DNA from: Plazaster borealis
Lineage: Eukaryota; Echinodermata; Asteroidea; Forcipulatida; Labidiasteridae
Assembly (NCBI GenBank): GCA_021014325.1
Contig: CM037473.1
Location: 10,123,501 to 10,187,500 of the forward strand
Length of the DNA stretch: 64,000 nucleotides
Reading direction: 5' to 3'
The notes beneath the pieces are model-generated. The model did not search any database, was not told the DNA's origin, and saw only the letters and a list, made by a program, of their open reading frames with translations. The translations under genes and the position numbers were made by a program. Position 1 is the first letter of the stretch; each line of letters starts with the position of its first letter. This document shows, piece after piece, positions 31,620 through 42,700 of this stretch.

Positions 31620-34517
31620 TCAACTCTTACTGTCCTTGCGCATCAGAAAGGGTTCTAGTCTCTCTTCGTCTGGCAGGACGCTGTTCAGGCGATCCATCAA
31701 CGGGATCAGCTGGTTGACGTTCTTGGTCACCTTCTGCAAAGTGAAAGACATCTCATTGATCTTCTGTATCTGCTCGGCCAGCTTGGCATACCGTCTCTGT
31801 CGTTCAAAGAGCAAGTTGGTCATGGCGTTGGCTTCGGTGTCCACCTGTTGAAATAAAACAACAAAATTGTCAATTGGATTTTTTCTTCAATGAAATGCAG
31901 TCTTTTCCCACAGAGACTTTGCACCACTAGGTTGCAGCGGACATACTGGGTCATTCTCCACTCTCCATTCTGTGGCATGTTGTGGCCTCAAGCTCTGGTG
32001 TTTCTGATCAGCAAAATTTGAGGTTTGCATCCATGGTCGTACCACTTGTGTCCTTGAGCAAGATACTTTACCGTAATTGTTTTGTCCTTCGGATGGGACA
32101 TTAAACCGTAACTCCTGTGTACTAGGATTGGTTGTGTGCGTAAAAGAACCCAGAACACTTATCATGGAAGAGTAGGGGTTAACCCCAGTGTTTCTGGTTC
32201 ACATCCCTGTTAACAAGTTTCCTCGAGCTTACAAGCTACAGTGATTAAGTTGACTTATGAGGCATCCTTGGTTTCATTACCAGAAATGTTTAATAATTAA
32301 TAATTTGACGGGTAAGTCTGCTGCCACCAAGCGTCACCGAAAGTCTCCCATTGACCTCCTCTTTACCAAATCCCCCGACCCCTGCTTCCAAAGTCTCAAA
32401 AGAAAAAAACTTGCCTCTTTGATTCTGTTTGTGATGACATTCTGGTCGAAGGACACGGCTTCACTACACTGCTTGAGATGTTGCTGGTACCTCAGGCATA
32501 ATAGAAGCAACTGCCTGAAATAAACAAAGAAGGAATCGTTGTCATTTATATCAAGTCAACTTTGTTCCCTTGTGTGTTCAATCTCCCGATGCCATGTTAT
32601 TGTCCCTGCATGGTTGCTCAATCATATATTTTTGAGTACGGGAATGATACTGTGCACTGCACATGGAAATGAGGTTGTGCCTATATCTTGCATCACTGCA
32701 AGATGCCTCAAAAGCTCCCATTATGCTATGCACACAATGATGATGCGAATCATGCCATACTTTCCTATCAATATTATTGTATGGTCGATCAGTGCCAAAG
32801 ATTGCCACTGCAGAAATTGGCCAAGGTTGAGAAGCCTAACTTTTCCAACAGTGTCCCAAATTTCATTGTAATTATGAGCACAGCTGGTGGCTTCTCCAGT
32901 TTACCACTCTCAATGAAGCACATTAGGCCGGCAATGCCTCTACTCTCAAGCATGGGAGTGCCTCAAAATGCAAATTGTTGTGGCATAGTGAGGTATGGGT
33001 TGGTTGTCTCAATAATAATAATACAAAGCATTTATATAGCGCTCTAATAACCAGAGGGAGTAACACAGCACTTCACACAAAAATAAACAGCAAGTAAAAA
33101 GGATTAAACAGAATAAGCAAAACACATGAGTGATTAATTAAACAAGTGAGTTTTGAGAGATTTTTTGAAAGTGATTGAGTTAGAGTGGCGAATTCTGTAA
33201 GGCAAATTGTTCCAGAGTTTTGGGGCAGCAGCGTGGAAGCTTTTGTCGCCAGTGGTAGTTTGGATTCTGGGCACAACGAGTAATTTAGTGTATACACAAT
33301 GTAGGAGGGTTAATTGGGTGAAGGAGGTTCCAATGTGTATACCATCCACGTGGGGGGGGGGTGTTCTAAAGAAAATCTGAGAGGTTTCATTGGGGATATG
33401 GATTGTTAGAGGCAATAGAGCTGACAGATACTGTCTTTGGATTCTCTATCTAGATCTCACCTATGATCAAGCTTGTCCATTGCCTTGGCCTCCTCCATGA
33501 TGGACAGTGAAGGGGCACCCCTGATAAGGGGCATGAATGTCGGTATGTCCCTCATCTTCTGCAGCTCCGATGCAAGACGTGCGTCCTCATTCGGGGCGGT
33601 CCCCTCGGCGACCACGACTATGTTGTGGGCGGGGCTTCCAGTGGAGTTACGGTTCTTTGGCTTGGGGGAAGATTTCGCTGGGGAGTTGGTCTTGCCGGAG
33701 ATCTGTGCATAGTCTTAAGAAATAAACAAACAGACAATTAAGTTTTACTCAATGTAATATTCTCTTGTTTAAGTTAAGACAGGTGTTCCTGAAGCAACTA
33801 CAACCAAGCTTGCCCAACAAGGAGTATTGTGTAGTCCTTTCAAGTAATCTTCCAGGACTTGAGAATTTAAGGGTTTTTTTCAATCAAGATTTTGGCTGTG
33901 GCTCTGGCTTAGGCTCCATCAGTAGGCGTGTCGTTGTGGCGTATTGTGGCCGAGCGGTCTAGTTCACTTGAACCAAGCTCTGGTGTTGTCAGCAGCAGAG
34001 TGTGGGTTCGAATCCCGGACAAGACACTTGTGGTTGTGCCCTTGAGCAAGGCACTTAACCATAATTGCTTCGTAAAAAATTGGGAAGGTAGTGCATTCTG
34101 CTCTACCAGGCAGGCTCCTAGTGGATGATGCCCATGCCTACATCCTTACGGACTGTGGAAGGGGGTAACCCAGTTTCAGCCCCAGGAGTAGATTGCAACG
34201 TGCCTCTGGTGGCAGTTGATTTGGGTCGATAGCCCAAATCGGTTAAGTGTAGCCCTCGCCTTGAAGTGGCTGCCGGCCTTCTGATGTTAGGTGATATCTC
34301 ATAAAAAAAATTATTATAAAAACCATGTGCTTTTGGTACCTGGCTTGAGCAGCCAAGAAGCTAAAACCATGGTTTCAAAAAGCCCGTTTTCGGAGTACAT
34401 ACCTCTGATACCATTCCTATCAACTGAATAGGATGTGTATGGGATCTCATCACTTGAATGATGCGGTTGCCCTGGCAATGAGGCATCTGCTGATGCAGAG
34501 CTTTGGGTGCCTCCCAT
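31620..34517 (-). CDS. BORCS5: BORCS5 (BORC subunit, myrlysin), four coding exons
   Basis: Coding exons in transcript order are 34517-34403, 33713-33461, 32514-32415 and 31844-31620; phases match and the sum is 693 nt, 230 aa (human 196). BORCS5 anchors the BORC complex to lysosomes, recruiting ARL8 for kinesin-driven outward transport. The first ATG at 34517 gives [10 protein letters not shown], matching the family's N-myristoylated MG start. Downstream are [44 protein letters not shown], and the highly conserved [20 protein letters not shown] ... [20 protein letters not shown] at the C-terminus. The intron between exons 3 and 4 uses a GC donor (GAG|GCAAGT at 32415/32414). The N-terminal region is a longer, low-complexity linker than in human. 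A probable non-coding 5' exon lies near 37236-37276. Confidence 0.93.
31978..32305 (+). mobile_element. tRNA-derived SINE in BORCS5 intron 3
   Basis: Shares GTGTTTCTGATCAGCA, CACTTGTGTCCTTGAGCAAG, AACCCAGAACACTTATC and CAAGCTACAGTGATTAAG with 26015-26380. The tRNA-like head is truncated. Confidence 0.8.
32560..33009 (+). repeat. dispersed repeat shared with 16912-17205
   Basis: Contains GATGCCTCAAAAGCTCCCAT, AGCACAGCTGGTGGCTTCTC and GTTGTGGCATAGTGAGGTAT. It lies in BORCS5 intron 2 and is immediately followed by a LINE 3' end. No coding constraint is visible between the copies. Confidence 0.75.
33010..33430 (-). mobile_element. LINE 3' end (reverse transcriptase C-terminal tail)
   Basis: The minus-strand frame at 33415-33134 encodes [20 protein letters not shown] followed by [11 protein letters not shown]. 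This is the well-known C-terminal tail of many non-LTR retrotransposon polyproteins (AAPKLWNxLP ... FKxxLKTHLF). It is followed by a short 3' UTR with GCGCTATATAAATGC and an (ATT)n tail at 33011-33024. It is 5'-truncated, with no RT catalytic region left. It lies in BORCS5 intron 2. Confidence 0.8.
33935..34318 (+). mobile_element. tRNA-derived SINE, full length, variant body
   Basis: Head TTGTGGCCGAGCGGTCTAGT with B box GTGGGTTCGAATCCCGG and CTTGAGCAAGGCACTTAACC. The body differs from the 26015 family (CCTACATCCTTACGGACTGT, CTCGCCTTGAAGTGGCTGCC). An A-rich/TTATTATA end lies beside the BORCS5 exon-1 donor. Confidence 0.8.
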
Positions 34518-34837
34518 AATGATGTGCACAGGATGTCCTACGTCATTCTAACTACATACGCCTCTATATAAAAATACCTGCAGCAGAACATAAACAAATT
34601 GTTACCAATTTGTCAAATATGACAATTTTTGGGGTCTCAAAAATTATCAATCATGAATCACACTTTTGTTAAAATATCATTCTTTCTCACAAACATTGAT
34701 CCTTTATTATTACTATTACTATACTTTTTGAAAAAATGTATTATTTGTCTAAAACAATTATTGTGTTGTTTTGTCTATTTCTAGCAACGGTAGATGGACT
34801 CAAAAGCAAGTCTAATTTTACTTTTTCAACACAACAA

Positions 34838-37063
34838 CGACAGTAGGGAGGCTGGTCATCTCGCCCCCTTGCAAGCTCGCCCCCAACAAAGTCGCCCCCT
34901 ACAAAGTCGCCCCCTAGCCGGCTCGCCCCGGGTTCTTACAGAGTCACCCCCTGGCAATGTCGCCCCCTGGCAATGTCGTCCCCTAGCAAAGTCGCCCCCT
35001 GACAATGTCGCCCCCAGCCAATGTCGCCCCCTCGCAAGGTCGCCCCCGATGTTATTTAGTTCGGAAAAATAATGCTCCTTTATGGTAATATAATGGCTTA
35101 ATTATTGTGTTGAAAGAAATATTGAGTAAATCCTTCTTATAAGTTATAGTTTGTATGTTTAGTTTGTGCTTGGGTAAAAAATGTCATCAAATAATAAACT
35201 CCATGCTCTAAATTTCTTAAGTTTGTCAATGATTTTATTAACGTCGCTCAATTTATTTTATTACCGTCGCTCAATTTATCGTTACACCCAAATACTTAAT
35301 AAACTACAGATGTAACATTTTAAAAAATCGTTAGCCTACTTGTTACTATACTTACATACATTTTGTTTGCAAATAAATAATAGATGAAAAATGAAAGTTA
35401 TTTTGTTTACCTTTTTTATATTTTTATAGTGGATAATTAGTTTGCAGATCTAGTGGTAGGCCCCTAAATACCCCCACCCCAAATCGAATCCTGCGTCAGC
35501 GCTTTGTATTTTTCTTCAGAATTCGCATTTTAAGTTTTAGGCGAGAGAAAACTTTCAGTTCCATAAAAAACTCTAATCTAACTAAGCTCGACAAAATTAT
35601 GTTGATTTGATCTGTTATGTTTTTGGGGTTTTTCAATTTCTTGTCACGCTCGCTTCGTTTTCTGTGTGAGCGTGGTTCGTGTTGGTTTTGGTCCCCTGTT
35701 ACGTATCACCGAACTGAAGTGCCTACTATAGGGAGAACTTTAGACCACATAATTATAAATAAACGGAATACAGGAAACTTTATTCAGATGCTGTCCCGAC
35801 ATTACACGAAGGACTTCTTTAATATATTATTTGTTTTCAATAAGGTTTCGATGTGTTATTTGCATTAGTTTAGATAATGTAGGCCTATTATTCAAGGGAT
35901 ATTTACAATGCACTCTCAAAAGCCAATGTAAGACCCTCATTAACAAACTTTTTCCCGACGAATTTGTTTATACGTCAGATAGCGTGTTGTTTGTACCAAT
36001 CTCAAATTATATTGCTCCATTCTTGTTGTCACAGAATCAGAATTGATAATATCTCCGAGGTATTTATGAATGTATATATGAGTGTAATGAAAAACAAATA
36101 AAAGAAGAAGAAGAAATCCATTTTGTAGGCTCATCTTTGCAATCAATCATTATTATATCATTACAAAATATTACATGAACAAAATTATCGAACACTTATC
36201 CAGCATAATTGAGAGTTTACAGCTGCAGGGAGCTTAGTGAAGATTTTATCAAATGAGCATTTTATTCAAGTGTGGGTTTCCTGTCACTCAAAACAGATGG
36301 GAACAATAACACCCAGACAATGAAATTGTCGTTAGAATGATCCCACATTTGGACAATAGAAACGTCTTACGATGACTCCATACTTGGCACTGACGGAGAG
36401 TGGTCTTACCGCGGTGCGGTACCAACTTTGAGGTTGGTATCCATTTAAAACTGAGGTTTACAGATTTGTTTGGACGCTACTCCCCAGCCAGATGGGAACG
36501 ATAGTGGCACGCCACCCAAGTGTCTTTTCAAATTAGTGGTTCAAAAGAGTCACCTTTAAAAAAAACCACTAAATTATGGCCGACAATGACCAGGAAACCT
36601 GGTCTAAATTTAACATTTAATTTATAGTAGAGTGGACCATGGACTCAGGAAGGAAATCCTCCATGAGTAGACTATGTTGGGGGGATGGAAAACGATATAG
36701 ATACTAGGCCCTATTTAGACCTTCCACAAGCATTACTTCATACGGAAACTTTTCTGAAAATGTTTTTAACTGAAAATATTTTTGGCACAGCTGCTACATG
36801 GATCTTTCTTTCTGGGCCAATTCAAAACCGTTACCATCAGCCTAATTATTTTCCGAACTAAAATAACATCTGGGGGCGACTTTGCGAGGGGCGACATTGT
36901 CAGGGGGTGACTTTGCTAGGGGGCGACATTGTTTGGGGGCGACATTGCCAGGGGGCGACTTTGTAACAACCCGGGGCGAGCCGGCTAGGGGGCGACTTTG
37001 CAGGGGGCGACTTTGTTGGGGGCGAGCTTGCTAGGGGGCGACATGACCAGCATTCGACAGTGG
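34838..37063. mobile_element. about 2.2-kb non-autonomous element with long inverted repeats made of a TCGCCCC minisatellite
   Basis: Arms of about 210-225 bp (34848-35073 and 36844-37054) are inverted copies. Each is built from about a dozen units of the type TCGCCCCCT-N(4-8), in the same order, ending inward in GTTATTTAGTTCGG. Flanks CGACAGTAG (34838-34846) and CGACAGTGG (37055-37063) look like a 9-bp target duplication with one mismatch. The 1.77-kb interior encodes no transposase I recognise. Long inverted ends with 9-bp duplications fit Mutator-like elements, which is inference. It lies between the BORCS5 start codon and its likely first exon. Confidence 0.75.
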
Positions 37064-37235
37064 CCTACACTCCGATATTTATTGTCATTTCTTCATCGAA
37101 CAAAATATTGCTACTCCTTTCAACCTACCCAATAGACATCTGAGACGGATAATAAGTACTACACACAATTTCAACTTGATAGTATGCTAATTTGTCAGGA
37201 AATTGTCCACAAAAACTGCCAAACAGACAACTTAC

Positions 37236-37276
37236 CTTCTTGTGCTGTCCGGAAGGTAAGCATTTCTTTTGGGACA
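37236..37276 (-). other. probable BORCS5 5' exon (3' end at 37236)
   Basis: On the minus strand, a strong donor AAG|GTAAGT follows CCGGACAGCACAAGAAG, just downstream of a CRE. A matching acceptor CTGCTGCAG lies at 34578, 61 nt before the BORCS5 ATG. The exact transcription start is unknown. Confidence 0.4.
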
Positions 37277-37284
37277 TGACGTCA
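37277..37284. promoter_or_regulatory. CRE palindrome TGACGTCA
   Basis: A perfect cAMP-response element (CREB/ATF family consensus) lies directly upstream of the candidate BORCS5 5' exon. It is a sequence match only. Confidence 0.45.
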
Positions 37285-38257
37285 TTTTATTTCAACCTCG
37301 GATTAAAACAACCTCGAACTAAATATTCAATTTTAACGTAAAGATAACGTCCCCAGGTTGCTTACGACTTTGTGTTTATTTACTACGCGTTTTCCGGGAC
37401 CAAAACGGTGCACTCACTCGACTCTCGTCCTTACACAGTGCATGATGTCATGTTTTGTCAATAATTTGTTCATTTTATTTCCAGAATGAGTAATGAAAAA
37501 ATGTGTTTATTCTACACGTCATTCTTTTAAGAAGGCACCGAGTTCATACTAACTGGTGTGGAGTACTCTGTTTGATAGTGGAGTACGGCAGGAGAAAACA
37601 TTGTTTTATTGTACAGAAAAGCAAGTCCAGAGAACTGCAGAAGTCAGCAGTGTAGTCCCAGTGACTTTACACATAAAAATTAAAATTCTAACTTCTATCT
37701 AAGGTAAGTTACATTGATATATTATATCGTAGGAGGTCCTGTATTCGGGGTGCCCCTCATAATCCAAGGCATAAGTTTCACGTCACTGCGCTTGATTTAA
37801 ACAACCCCTAGAGACGAAGTAACATTTTCTACTTGCCAAACAGAGCTTTTTTTTAGAGGGTTGTCTCCTCTCCCTTGACCTAAACTTGGAGACAGCTAAC
37901 CTTCCACCGTTAAGTTGTAGGCCCTAGGCCTACTTGTAATATCAATTCAAAGAAAAAGCTATGGTACCCTGAAAACCGAGGACTGGAGGATATAGTAAAC
38001 TAAGTATCTGAATCCTATGGTAGTAATGGAAACATCACACCAACTTTTTAAAAGAAGACAATGAAGAAGTTTCAGGAGTGGGAGGGAAAACCCGAAATAG
38101 GGAAAACCTAGAATTGATGGGAAAACCAACATCTGATGATCTGCACACACAGTCAGCTGGTGTAGGAAGCCCTAGCCCACCTTGTTGAGCTGTAATGGCT
38201 CTCTTTTAACATCGGTCTTATAACACTCACCATTACAGCCCACCATCCATACATGTC

Positions 38258-38497
38258 TTAAACGCGTAGTTTAAAAGTACGAGCAAGTCGTACCTCTTTG
38301 ATCGCAAATTTCTCCCACTTATAAACATCACATACTACTCCAACCTCCCTCACTTTGTTCCTTACATCCTTACAATTTTTGTGACATATTCCAGGGCTCA
38401 CCAAATGATGCCTTAGTCCAGATGATGATTTGAAAATGGCAAAAAAAAAATGTGTACAAAAATTACATTGAAGTTCGTCTCGTAACGGGGCCGCCAT
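38258..38497 (-). CDS. 79-codon ORF in left arm of the foldback, unknown
   Basis: It starts MAAPLRDELQCNFCTHFFFA and ends KEVRLARTFKLRV. The ATG lies within AAATGGCGGCCCCG, a YY1-like initiator context. The right arm holds the same sequence in mirror orientation (ATG at 38781), but there the frame breaks after about 28 codons and the remaining portion is open in another frame. A Cys-x2-Cys pair is present but no complete zinc finger. I do not recognise a family. It could be a captured first exon or a chance frame. Confidence 0.3.
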   Translation of the reverse strand: MAAPLRDELQCNFCTHFFFAIFKSSSGLRHHLVSPGICHKNCKDVRNKVREVGVVCDVYKWEKFAIKEVRLARTFKLRV

Positions 38498-38549
38498 TTA
38501 ACTTCTGCTTCACTGCCTGTTGATCGTGAGAAAGTCAGGGCGCCCGGCT

Positions 38550-38780
38550 GTTCATGAATATGCACGAGCGAGGAAGCCTACAGCATGCAAGCGCCGCGCG
38601 ACGTCACCTTATGCATATTCATGACTTGCCATGCACGCGCGCACACATCGAGCTCCGAAGTACTACAGCTTCCCGTGACGTCATCTGATGCATATTCATA
38701 ATACGCCATACAACATGCGCGGACAGATCAGCCGGGTGCCCTGACTTCTCACGATCAGCAGGCAGTGAATCATACGTAAG
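38550..38780. promoter_or_regulatory. CRE-rich bidirectional centre of the foldback
   Basis: GC-rich sequence with GCGACGTCACC and CGTGACGTCATC, each followed by ATGCATATTCAT, and with GGCGGC/GCCGCC ATG contexts facing outward on both sides. It looks like a symmetric promoter, but no expression evidence is available. Confidence 0.35.
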
Positions 38781-39116
38781 ATGGCGGCCCCGTTGCGAGA
38801 CAAACTTCAATGTAATTTTTGTACACATTTTTTTTTTGCCATTTTCAAGTCATCATATCTGGACTAAGGCATCATTTGGTGAGCCCTGGAATATGTCACA
38901 AAAATTGTAAGGATGTAAGGAACAAAGTGAGGGAGGTTGGAGTAGTATGTGATGTTTATAAGTGGGAGAAATTTGCGATCAAAGAGGTACGACTTGCTCG
39001 TACTTTTAAACTACGCGTTTAAGACATGTATGGATGGTGGGCTGTAATGGTGAGTGTTATAAGACCGATGTTAAAAGAGAGCCATTACAGCTCAACAAGG
39101 TGGGCTAAGGAAGCCC

Positions 39117-39235
39117 CTGCCTGAAAACCCAATCTTTAAAAAAATACAAACATGCAAAACTTCAATTCGGGAATCGAACCAGGGTTCACAGAGGTTCAAG
39201 AAGCAGGGAAGAAGAGCTAACCTGACTTATATTTA
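39117..39235 (-). mobile_element. tRNA-derived SINE fragment, second family
   Basis: The minus strand contains GAACCCTGGTTCGATTCCCG, matching the head of the 50295-50580 family. It abuts the right target duplication of the foldback. Confidence 0.55.
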
Positions 39236-39701
39236 TAGGCGTCACACATTTTGGGCTTCCGTAACGCTATACGCTTTCAAAATGGTCATTTCAACATTTT
39301 CTGGCCAGCACTAACTTCAGTTTCCTTTGTACTTCTCACCTAAAACTTTCTCAACACACTGTACATCATTCACAATGCTAGCGCATCCCTTTTGCCGAAT
39401 TACATGCAAAAACCTCCTCAAAAAATGAAATTTCTTACTCAATACTCGCGGCTGTTTTGCTGTCAACAAAGCACACTCAACGCTTGAACTCGAATGTTCG
39501 GACCAACCATTCTGTGAAAGGGGTGTTACAAGAGGCTCCGGAGCACACCACGTTGTCTTTATTTGTGCACTATGCGTGGTAAACGGCGGTGCCTGTGCTC
39601 CGCGATGAAATGAGGCAAGGTGTTTTCTGTACATGTACCAGACATTTACATTCTTGTTTTAAATTTCTTTCTCTCACTCAGACACCAAAGACGCTCTTGT
39701 C

Positions 39702-42700
39702 ATGGCGACAGGTTCAGGTGCACAGTATGCTTCAATCATTAAGAGCAGTTTAGCTTCGGCCAGGCCTACGGTACGTTGTGCATGACAGTTAAATGTAGAC
39801 ATGGAAGATACTAGGACCCGGCTTTGGAAAGCTGAGGACCATTCAAAATTTACTCAAAGTGATCTGGTTACTGGCTAGTTCAGTGTTTAAGCATCCCTAT
39901 TTCATTTGCTGATCGACTAGAGAAAAGACAGGCTAACTGGTCCTAAAAGTCACTAAAAATTTAAGGGCAAACCCTATACTTCACAGAGGCAACAGAGGCA
40001 ATTTGCCTCCATGTCCCTGGTCATTGCCTTGTTGCCCCTTGAAATGTTCCTGTAGAAATGTATATAAATACCCTCATTTCTTAGAGGTGCCCTTTCAGTC
40101 TGTGCCCTTTATCAAGTAATAACCACAAGGGGTGCCCTTTACTAAGGAAAAACTGCCTTGCCCTTACAAGAACAAAGAATCAGGCCTGAGTTCTACATTT
40201 TAAAACCGTTAATGTCATTGTATTTTGTAACGTTTCTATAAAACAGTATCAGAAGCCTGAGGAAACACAGCGTGATGTCATGCAAGTTTTCTCATCCTTC
40301 AAGGATCTCAGACCAAGGATGGACTCTTATGGTATGAACAAATCCTACTCATCAGCATCATTATCAATAAGGCTGTGTTCATATAGTCTAGAAGTATAGC
40401 CCTCTTCTTGTACAAAAAGTATACATGTATACTGTATGCCATTCAATTTTTGTTGCTGTTCTTGTCCCTGATGTTCCTGCATATGACTGAGTTAATGTTG
40501 TCCTTCCATTTTCCTCTTTGTCAGCCTCTTCTCCTATTCCCTATACTTGGTTGGCAGTCCATTGGTTGGCACTCCATTGGTTTGCAGTTCATTGGTTTGC
40601 AGTCCATTAAAAATAGTTGTCTTTTCCATTTGTTGTCTTTTCTTCAAGCTATATTTCCAGCCCATCTCCATTTTGCTTGTTTTACTGTCCTTATGATGTC
40701 TCTTCTAAATTTCCAGTTTTCTTGCTTACATGTATATTCCCTGCTTCTGACTCAGTCTCTGATTGTGTAATGCATTTCCCTCTTTGATGGCATTTATTAA
40801 GTGCTTTATAACTGTTCAAAAAAGTGACTTACAGTACACTCTTATATTGGGCTAACCACAATCACATTTTGTTCTAGATACCCTGTAAATCCATCAAAAT
40901 GCAACACAGCAGTGGAAATGAAAGCCCAGCTATATGCAACAAAATGCAATAGATGATTCTGTTGCATTGTGAAGTGAACTGGTTTACACCAGCCTTGTCG
41001 CTGGGCCAGTTACCCTGCTAAATGCACCAATATGCACTGAAGTTTGCCAGGGACTCAGATTGCGCATGAACATTCCAAGGCCATGTAGAACCCTGCTAAA
41101 TGCAGCACGGTGCAACAGTATTGGATTTGAGTTAACTGCTAATTGCAATTAAATACAGCTTTTTTCCATTTAGTGCAATTTTGTGTATTTGGCAGGATTA
41201 GGAGTATGCAGCAACGGCTACCAAATGGCTAGCATACACAGGTTGCTAATCAATCACATCAACAATCTTATTCACTCCCTTGATGATAAAAAGCAAGTGT
41301 AGTTAATTGTCTTGCCCAAGGACATAATTTTTCAGAACCGGGGATTCGAACCCACACACCAATGACTCGGCTATCAGAACCCAAGACCGATGCACTGCTT
41401 GGCTGTGACTCACTACTACAGTGTATTAAAAGTTTTACCTTTGAAGGGTCTTTTCAAAGAAAGCCGATGACATGCTATAATTGAAATCTACCAAGAATAT
41501 AAAGCTTTCCACTAAGAAAATCTGTATTAATATTCAGTTCGTCATTGATTCTTAATTTATGTACTTTTCCCCCATGTTTAGTTTTCAATGATGGACAGAA
41601 CAAGAATCTGCTTTGCATTGATGGAACAATCCCAGTTTACTACAAAGGTAAAGTATACTGTTTTGTTCTGAAACTGTGGCAGTTGAATTGAAAATGTTTT
41701 AAACCGTCTTTCAGTTTGCTGGCATGTCTTGTACATGTATCTTCTCTTGCAACAGTTCTCTTCTCACAATTAACTGCCGTTTGTGGTTTGAAATAAAATA
41801 CCTTTATCTTGCAGCTTCGATTTTCTGTAATGACTCCTTGTAGACGCGGAATGCACCTACCTGAAATGCACGTCAATCGTTTCCCCCATTTTGGGGCTCA
41901 ATTCCTTTGTGTGCATTTTGACTCCCTAAATTGGGGACAGGATAGGCCTGTGTGTTATGTGCGCTGCACGTCATGCAAGGGGGTCAATACATTACAAAAT
42001 GAAAAGACAGTGATGCTTTGGGATATTATTTGTGCTGAGTTGCCCTGTATATATTCATTTACATAATTGTTTCCTTGTAGATAGTGAGGACAAATTTCAA
42101 TATTCATATTTTTGTTTGGATGATACCTTTAACAAAAAACTGTACATACATTGTATTTTGTGTTTGCCCACTTGCATTGTGTTTTGTTTTAACATTTTTA
42201 AAATTGTGAAATATCAGGATCTATGCTTTGAACATTCACTGTACATTTATGGTACATTTTTTCCCTTGTTCATATCCCTAGTCTGATGTATTTCTTGTTT
42301 ATTTGTGCTGATTCACCCAGTATATATGAACATATCTTGTATTATTATTTCCCTGAACAGTAGTAAATTGTACAAATTTCAGTAACTACTTTTCTTCCTC
42401 ATGGTTAATGCTTCACTGTACATTTGAAAAACATCATTAATTTTTCAGGAAATGTTTTACCTTTGTTCATATCCATACTTTCATTTTACTTTACCTTTTT
42501 GACAATTTACTGTTGATATATTTATTGTACCATTTCCCTGTACATTCCTAAGTGCATGGAGCCATCAATTACACAACTCAATCTTCATTTTAATTTCAAT
42601 TTATCCTGGTCTTTTATTTGTCCACTACATAACTGATATTTGTATTATAAATTTGTATTTGTGATTTGTTTTCACTTTACATTTGAGTTGATTTTACCAT

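Larger units (their letters stand above)
38164..39116. mobile_element. 935-bp foldback element with perfect 9-bp target duplication
   Basis: AGGAAGCCC occurs at 38164-38172 and 39108-39116, directly outside the termini TAGCCCACCTTGTTGAGCTG and its reverse complement. Arms of about 375 bp (38173 to about 38548, and about 38729 to 39107) are highly similar inverted copies, separated by a GC-rich centre of about 180 bp. Long arms with a 9-bp duplication fit a Mutator-like foldback. Each arm carries a small ORF reading outward from the centre. Confidence 0.9.

Noticed and set aside
35617..36046. Small frames inside the 2.2-kb element as a transposase
   Set aside because: They are short, lack catalytic motifs and are overlapped by low-complexity sequence. 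The element appears non-autonomous.
34838..37063. CRISPR-like array in the TCGCCCC repeats
   Set aside because: Units are too short and degenerate, spacers are not unique-length, and the two arrays are inverted copies of each other in an animal genome.
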